Shown here piece by piece: positions 57,338 to 64,000 of a stretch of DNA of 64,000 bases (positions are counted from its first letter, which is position 1; each line of letters opens with the position of its first letter). A program made the translations under genes and the position numbers. The DNA comes from Lichina pygmaea (lineage: Eukaryota; Ascomycota; Lichinomycetes; Lichinales; Lichinaceae). The notes beneath the pieces were generated by a model. The model did not search any database. It was not told the DNA's origin and saw nothing but the letters and a program-made list of their open reading frames with translations. The stretch covers positions 1,736,001-1,800,000 of the forward strand of contig OY730175.1 in the NCBI GenBank assembly GCA_963422465.1, given 5' to 3'.

Positions 57338-57342
57338 AGAAA
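57338..57342. repeat. Target-site duplication of element B, right
   Basis: AGAAA; pairs with 50820-50824. Confidence 0.85.
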
Positions 57343-57957
57343 GTGGGCTATCTTGCAGTGAACTGCAGGAGCAAGAAGAAGAACAAGAAGAGCAAAGGGA
57401 AGTAGTTGAACACCACAAGTGCCTGGAAAGGCAAGGAGATGGAGGAGCCCCAGAGAGCCCCCCAAGGCACACTACCCCACAATCACTCTGAGGCGGCACT
57501 CCTCAGAGAGAAGGACAACCTCTGACAACACGCCAAAAAACTCAAGAACATGCTTCAGGAAACCTTGGATCACCTCAACAAGGTCTAAAGGAAGGTTGAC
57601 GGAATCCACTGGGAGGAAGACCTGATCTCCGAGTTCAACACAACCAGCTATATGGAGGAACTGGCTGACGACAAGGAAGCCAAGCCACCACCAGTCCCCG
57701 ACAAACCTGTCCTTCAACAACAGGATGTGACCCTATCAGAAATAGGGGAGACGCAAGTGTCACAATAGGTTGACAACACTCTCAGCATCACACAGGTCAG
57801 AGACATCACCACACAAGTGGATCTACACCAGGCTACAACAGCAGCCTGCGGACAACCTTATTGGAAGGTGTGCGAAGACAACCACTGCAAGGAACACCTT
57901 CTAGAGAAAAGAAAGAAGATGTGGTTCCCAGGGTCTGAGGTGGAAGTACGATGGAAT

Positions 57958-60589
57958 ATTTTTTATTTTATTTTATTTATTTTTTATTTGATTCTTACAC
58001 TGGTAGTAGCTTTACAGCCATGCAGATCTTCTAGCTAATAGTGAACTCCTTCAGAAAACCTTTGAAGGGATAAAAACTGAAGGCAGGGTGTGACTAGGGA
58101 ATGTAACAAAAGAAATCTTGAAGTTTCTGGTAAGAGAAGAGAATCTAGGTATTGGATTGGGAATAGTGGAGTTTGAAAGCTAGATTAAACTGGTTTAGTC
58201 TTTTCAAAGACATAAACCAGTACAAGAACTTCTGTAGTAGCTCTGGGTTTGAAATAATAGTGGTGAAGTCTTGGGGATTAAAAGAGACTTGTTGTCTTTG
58301 TCTTGAATAAAGAGAGCATGAAGAGGTGATATGTTTTGCAGTTTCTTCTGCTTGGCCACACACACATAGTGGGGTAGGGAAGTCAGGAACTCCAGCTCTG
58401 AAAAGAAAACTTGCCAGACCAATTCTTCCAGTCCTGATTTGCAGTAGCAGACTTGCCTCAGCTTTCTATAACTCTTTGTAGAGCTTCAGATTGTTTTTGT
58501 GTGGCTTTTGACAGAAAGTCTGCCAGCCTGGATAGCTTCTTCTTTTCTTCTCTTCCCATTGGTCTTCCCACTCTTTAGTAAAGAGCTTTTGTAGTTCTTT
58601 CTTTGAACTAGCCTGGTTAGTAGTTATTTGACTTAACCAAGTGAACTTCCACTTAGGAGAGATAGTTGAGGATTCCTTTAAAGGTTTCTTCAAGAGAGAG
58701 GCATAGCTGGAAATAGTGGAAAAGATACTGTCAAGAAAGTATTTGAGAGGGGAGTTTTGAATAGAAGAAAGAAAACAGGCAGTGCGAAATTTAAAGTAGA
58801 GGTCTAGAGGTAGAAGAAAAAGCTCACTCTCTAATAGAAAAGAAGGAGTGGCTTTGAAAGCATCCCCAATAAGTCTTAGGCATCTGTTTTGAAATGAAAC
58901 AAGAGAAGAGATATTGGAGGATTTTCTTAGAGGGTTAAACCAGATCCCCACTGCATAGCTCAGTAGAGATCTCAGTATAGCAGTGTACACCAGACGTGAT
59001 GTGTGAACTGGAAAGCCCCAAGTAGAATAGGAAGTTCTAGAAAGAGAAGAGAGTGCTTTCTGTGCTTTTTGAAGAATAATCCTCTGGTGTTTGTGCCAGT
59101 GGAGCTTTGCATCTAGGTACACTCCAAGTACTCGCACTTCTTCTTTTGGTTTGAGAATCACATTCCCCAGTCTGAGCTTGAGCTGAAGATTGTCTGATCT
59201 TCTTCTGGAAAAATAAAGTATTTCATATTTCTCAGGTGAGAAGACTATTCCATGTCTTGCAGTCCAGGATAGACATTTGTGGTGTGTGTTCTTTAACTTC
59301 AGAAGGTTACTTTTCAAGGAGTGACCAAAAGTAAGCAGATTTGTATCATCTGCAAACCCCAGGGCAGATACACCAGAAGAGGGAGTATGCACAGTCTCAT
59401 GCAATTCAGAAATGTAGAATAGAAAAAGAATAGAGGATAATGGAGAATCTTGAGAAACTCCACAATGAATAGGAATAGAATAAGACTCATAATCATCAAA
59501 GACAAGAGTGGTAGAGCACTTATCACAGAAGGAGTAGATCCAGGAAGCTAGCCAGGCAGGTATTCCTTTTCTTTTCAGAATTTGCTGTAGTATCTTGGGG
59601 AGAACTCTGTCATAGGCTCCTGAGATATCCAGTGAGAGTAGGGATGCAACTATGCCTTCCTTCCAGACTTTTTTCCACTTGGGAGGTTAGAAGGAAAAGT
59701 GCTGCTTCTGTGGATCTTCCTTTCCTAAAGCCCATCTGGATATCTGGCAATAGTCCAGCCACAGTTGAGCTATGCCGAGGTATAGCGCAGAGTCAACATC
59801 CTGTGCAGGGTCTCTGCCACGCTTCCCCGCAGTCCTGAGGTCTTTTGCACTCCGCCGTGTACACTCACCCCTAGGTCCTGCTTCGGAGCGCCGGGTTGCC
59901 AGTCCGGAGCCCACACTCCAACTGCAGTTTGCTCCTTGAGCCTGTTATTTGCAGCCTGAGCCTGCACTCTGTACGGACCGGCATGCGCTTCTGTCCTCTC
60001 AGGCTATATAGACAGTCTCGTAGTAGGCCCAGACCCTACTGCTGTCACTGCCATTATATGCCACACCCCACAGCTCTCGCTGTTTCATGTTATCTCTGTA
60101 GATCTCTTGTACAGAGGCCGACCATGCCTTGCAGGCTCTACAGACCCTGCAGGCCATGCCAGCACCTGCAGGACCACCTTTCCAGCCCACTAACCAAGTA
60201 GGGAGAAGTCTCCGTCTGCCCGCTGTCGCCTGTGGGACCCCGGATGTATGTGGTGGCCCACTGGAGAACCTCCAGTGCCCTAGCCCCAGTCCGTAGGTGG
60301 CCTGAAGAGAATCTGTGGCAAGACCTTAGGCAAAACCATCAAGCCAGCACTTTGACTATCACACAGCCCTTAGGTACTGGAGTGGCAGAAACTCTTCATG
60401 CCACCTGCTCACCTTCTTTAACATGTAGTCTCTGTTCGATTAACAACACCACAGTACAGACATCACTCTCTTCCTAGAACAAGATCCTTGATGCATCAGC
60501 TGCTGGAGACTCTGCCAGAAGGGGGGTGTGCGATAGGAACTCCTCTTGTCTACTCCAGAGATGCCCTGTCAGGTGTCTAGACTTCACAT
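57958..60589 (-). mobile_element. Chimeric LINE copy L: segment X (60589-59759) joined to LINE 3' part (59758-57958)
   Basis: Read on -: X, then a LINE starting inside the reverse transcriptase (PDIQMGF-like text), a frame 58466-59404 with the catalytic GFADDTNLL motif, the C-terminal Cys/His end (MCGQAEETAKHITSSCSLYS, 58145-58363) and an A-rich tail (57958-57987). Compared with copy R, about 850 bp of LINE between X and the reverse transcriptase is missing. Several frames are needed, so the copy is dead. The tail lies inside gypsy-like element A. Confidence 0.8.
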
Positions 60590-60835
60590 TGTTGCGGTCC
60601 GTACTGTACTGTCCTATCCGAGTATAGGATTAGGGTGAGAGGTGGAAGGCAGGTTGGTTCTCGCAGGAGAGGAGTGTCAAGGAGTGTGAAGGGGTTTGGT
60701 GGAATGTGGTGGTGGTGACACCTGATCAATAGCTTTGTACAAAAGGATTGTATTGAAGTGGATCTAGTTGTCTGGATCACAACATGAGTTGAAGACGATT
60801 GTTCCATAAGGGAACTATCACCAGACTATATAGTG
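60590..60835 (-). mobile_element. LTR fragment of the element B family
   Basis: Reverse complement of the last 246 bp of the element B LTR (compare 51190-51425), lying exactly between the two head-to-head X segments. Only part of the LTR is present. Fossil. Confidence 0.85.
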
Positions 60836-63114
60836 CCCAGTTTGTGAGCACAGTGAGCTCTGCTCACTTTGCTCACAGTTCATGCACGCTGCAACTGGTG
60901 GAGGTGAAGTCTAGACATCTGACAGGGCACCTCTGGAGTAGACGAGAGGAGTTCCTATCGCACACCCCCCTTCTGGCAGAGTCTCCAGCAGCTGATGCAT
61001 TGAGGATCTTGTTCTAGGAGGGGAGTGATGTCTGTACCGTGGTGTTGTTAATCGAACGGGGACTACGTGTTAAAGAAGGCAAGCAGGTGGCACGAAGAGT
61101 TTCCACTGCTCCAGTACCTAAGGGCTGTGTGATAGTCAAAGTGCTGGCTTGATGGTTTTGCCTAAGGTCTTGCCATGGATTCTCTTCAGGCCACCTACAG
61201 ACCAGGGCTAGGGCACTGGAGGTTCTCCAGTGGGCCACCACGTACATCTGGGGTCCCACAGGCAACAGTGGGCAGACGGAGACTTCTCCCTACTTGGTTA
61301 GTGGGCTGGAAAGACAGTCCTGCAGGTGCTGGCATGGCCTGCAGGGTCCGTAGAGCCTGCGAGGCATGGTCAGCCTCTGTACAAGAGATCTACAGAGATA
61401 ACATGAAACAGCGAGAGCTGCGGGGTGTGGCATATAATGGCAGTGACGGCAGTAGGGTCTGGGCCTACTACAAGACTGTCTATATAGCCTGAGAGGACGG
61501 AAGCGCATGCCGGTCCGTACAGAGTGCAGGCTCAGGCTGCAAATGACAGGCTCAAGAAGCAAACTGCAGTTGGAGCGTGGGCTCCGGGCTGGCAACCCGG
61601 CGCTCCGAAGCAGGACCTAGGGGTGAGCGTACACGGCGGAGCGCAAAAGACCTCAGGACTGCGGGGAAGTGTGGCAGAGACCCTGCACAGGATGTCGACT
61701 CTGCGCTATGCCTCGGCATAGCTCAACTGTGGTAATTTGCAGCTGCCCTTCCACTTTCAAGATAAACATGAAGTGGATGAGTACTTGGAATATCTTAACC
61801 ACTTTCTCCAAGAAATAGCAGACAGATGCACAGAACTCCAGAAGCAATCTAGCCACTCAGTCCCCTGGTGGAACCAAGAGATCCAAACTAAAGTTAAGCA
61901 GGAAAGAAGAATAAGAAGACAAGTGCTCAGAGGACAGGCAAGCCAAGAAGAGCTAGAAGAAGCAACTAAGCTCAAGAAGAAAGCTGTCAGAGAAGGCAAA
62001 CAGAACACCTTCAGAAAACAAGTTCATGAGCTAGCCAGTTCCTCAAAATTCTGGAAGCTTGCAAAGTGGGGAAAATCAAAAGCTAACAAGACCCCTGATC
62101 TTCCTCTGGTCCCTGATCTGGAGACTCAAGAAGGACTAGCCAAAAGCTTTGAGGAGAAGACAAAATCTTTCTCAGCTCAATTCTTTCCAGAAGCACGTGT
62201 TCCAGAACCAAGTACAGAAAGTCACCAGAGTACCCCAGAGATCCAGCTTTCTCAGGAGGTTACCACTGAAGAAGTGGAGCAAATTCTGAACAAGAAGAAA
62301 CCTTTTACAGCAGGAGGAAAAGACAAGCTGCCAAATGGATTTCTGAAAGCTCTGGGTTCCAAGTTCTGCCAAGCTATAGCTGTTCTCACATCAACATGCT
62401 GGAGACTGGAATACTTTCCAGAGAAATTCAAGAATGCAAAAACAGTCTGTCTAAGAAAACCTGGCAAGGGAATCTATAACCAAGCTAAAGCCTGGCGCCC
62501 TATAGCTCTGCTAAACACAACTGGCAAGCTGATGGAAGCTATTACAGCAGCCAGACTAAGCAAGGTAGCAGAAGAGGCTAAACTCTTGCCAGAAATCCAG
62601 ATGGGGTTCAGGGAAGGCAGATCAACTGAATCAGCACTTTTCCTTCTAACTTCCCAAGTGGAAAAAGTCTGGAAAGAAGGCATGGTTGCATCTCTACTTT
62701 CTCTGGACATCTCAGGAGTATATGACAGAGTTCTTCCAGAGATTCTTCAAAAGATTCTGGAGAGAAAAGGAATCCCTCTCTGGCTAACTTCTTGGATCTT
62801 CTTTTTCTGTACCAGACGTACCACCACTCTAGTTTTTGATGACTCTGAGTCCTCTTCTATTCCTATTCACTGTGGAGTTCCCCAAGGTTCCCCTTTGTCT
62901 CCTATTCTTTTTCTATTCTATATTTCTGAACTTCATGAGACTGTACATTCTCCTACTACTGGTGTTTCTGCTCTGGGATTTGCAGATGATACAAATCTGC
63001 TTGCATTTGGACACTCTCTTAAAAGCAACCTTCTGAAGTTGAAGAATACACATCTTAAATGTCTATCTTGGGCTGCAAGACATGGAATAGTCTTCTCTCC
63101 TGAGAAATATGAAA
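60836..63114 (+). mobile_element. Chimeric LINE copy R: segment X (60836-61732) joined to LINE (61733-63114), cut by a third LINE
   Basis: X here is about 93-95% like X of copy L and ends at the same base string (CTCAACTGTGG). The LINE frame 61737 onward carries the linker after the endonuclease (WWNQEIQTKVKQERRIRRQ) and the reverse transcriptase (KAWRPIALLNTTGKLMEAI, MGFREGRSTESALFLLT, CGVPQGSPLSPILFLFYISE, GFADDTNLLAFG) as one open frame until 63114. No endonuclease domain is seen in X. The frame ends where the poly-T of another LINE begins, so the 3' half is displaced beyond the window. Confidence 0.82.
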
Positions 63115-64000
63115 TTTTTTTTTTTTTTTTGATTTGATTCTTACACTGTTTGTAGCTTTACAGCCATGCAGATCTTCCAGCTAATAGTGAACTTCTTCAG
63201 AAAACCTTTAAAGGAATAAAAACTGAAGACAGGGAGGTGACTAGAAAGTGTAGCAAAAGGAAATCTTGTAGTGTCTGGTAGGAAAAGCTTCTAGATGTTG
63301 GAGTGTGAATAGTGAAGTTTGAAAGCCAGATTAAATTGGTTTAGTCTTTTCAAAGACATAAACCAGTACAGAAACTTCTGTAGAAGCTCTGGGTTTGAAA
63401 TAATAGTAGTGAAATCTTGGGGGTTAAAGAGAGCATGTTGTCTTTGACTTGAGTAGAGAGAGCATGAAGAGGTGATATGCTTTACTGTCTCTTCTGCTTG
63501 ACCACACATGCATAGGGGGGTAGGAAAGTCAGGGACTCCAGCTCTGAAAAGAAAACTTGCTAGACCAATTCTCCCAGTTCTGGTTTGCAGTAGTAGACTT
63601 GCCTCAGCTTTCTGTAGCTCTTTGTAGAGCTTTAGGTTGTTGTAGTGAGGTTTTTGGCAAAACACCTGCCATCCAGCATAGCCTTTTCTTTTCTTCTCCT
63701 CCCATTGGTTTTCCCACTCTTTAGTAAAGAGTATTTGTAGTTCTTTCTTTGAACTAGCCTGGTTAGTAGTTATTTGACTTAACCAAGTGAACTTCCAATT
63801 AGGAGAGATAGTTGAGCATTTCTTTAAAGGTTTCCTCAGTGAAGAAGTATAGGAAGAAATAGTAGAAAAGGTACTGTCAAGAAAGTCTTTCAGAGAGGAG
63901 GTTTGGATAGAAGATAGAAAACAAGCTGTGCGAAATTTAAAATAGAGATCTAGAGGTAAAAGAAAAAGCTCACTCTCTAATAGAAAAGAAGGAGTGGCTT
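63115..64000 (-). mobile_element. Third LINE copy, 3' part, running off the window
   Basis: A poly-A tail (as T run, 63115-63130) followed on - by the same 3' sequence as copy L (cttacactg..tagctttacagccatgcag) and the C-terminal frame 63291-63665 (TRTGRIGLASFLFRAGVPDF, CMCGQAEETVKHITSSCS). Inserted in opposite orientation into copy R, inside its reverse transcriptase region. The rest lies beyond base 64000. Confidence 0.88.

Larger units (their letters stand above)
50141..57957 (+). mobile_element. Gypsy-like LTR element A (fossil), split by element B and cut by a LINE
   Basis: Fossil. gag-like text lies at about 50379-50819 (left of element B) and 57343-57957 (right of it); a Cys-rich zinc-knuckle region falls at the split. 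A short tandem (agcaggagctaagcgagga, twice) is at 50232-50285. The right side is cut by the LINE whose tail begins at 57958. No LTR of its own seen. Broken, with many breaks, and older than element B because B sits inside it. Confidence 0.72.

Noticed and set aside
1-64000. tRNA, rRNA and snRNA genes
   Set aside because: I looked for T-loop-like GGTTCRANNCC with a matching acceptor stem and for conserved rRNA text and found none I could support by eye.
57958-64000. Host gene in the island
   Set aside because: All long frames are LINE reverse transcriptase or X-segment text; nothing looks like a host family.

Overview
The window is nuclear DNA of a filamentous ascomycete (Pezizomycotina, most likely a sordariomycete). 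The evidence is short spliceosomal introns of about 48-160 bp with CTRAC-like branch sites, typical fungal gene families (an Hsp9/12 protein, a NACHT-ankyrin STAND receptor with a fungal N-terminal domain, a fungal FLC/TRP-like channel, an RPS30 without a ubiquitin-like fusion), and chromodomain Ty3/gypsy and fungal LINE elements. Intergenic DNA is dotted with ACGTAC / TACTCCGTA-type motifs. I cannot name the species.

Layout. 1-6.6 kb: the 3' part of SMC5, then GNA1 (glucosamine-6-phosphate N-acetyltransferase) and TRM44 (tRNA Um44 methyltransferase), all on +. 8.0-18.0 kb, all on -: an RGS membrane protein, a NACHT-ankyrin receptor, RPL24 and UBC13. 18.5-22.7 kb: MTC5/WDR59 (SEA complex, TORC1 control), +. 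24.0-30.3 kb, -: a secreted fasciclin protein and a large TRP/FLC-like channel. 31.1-38.8 kb: MCM21/CENP-O (+), HSP12-like (+), a La-related protein with La motif, RRM and a second C-terminal RRM-like domain (-), and a WBP11-domain protein (+); the last two share a 99-bp promoter. 41.7-49.3 kb: RPS30 (-), a CREG-like protein (+), a DUF262 protein (-) and IPI1 (-). A 5'-truncated LINE with a 13-bp target duplication sits at 40.0-41.3 kb.

From about 49.5 kb to the end there are no host genes, only a nested transposon island: a TA-flanked MITE, a LINE 3' stub, an old gypsy-like element A split by a later gypsy element B (5-bp target duplication), then two head-to-head LINE-derived elements that share the same 5' segment (X) joined to different points of one LINE, an LTR fragment between them, and a third LINE copy inserted into the second.

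The genes are mostly conserved housekeeping functions (chromosome maintenance, translation, ubiquitin and mTOR signalling, kinetochore, ribosome assembly) and do not form one pathway. The points most worth a second look are an apparent excess of GC-AG introns (five in five different genes), the MINE-like chimeric LINE pair, and the LARP7/Pof8-like protein reconstructed here from five exons.
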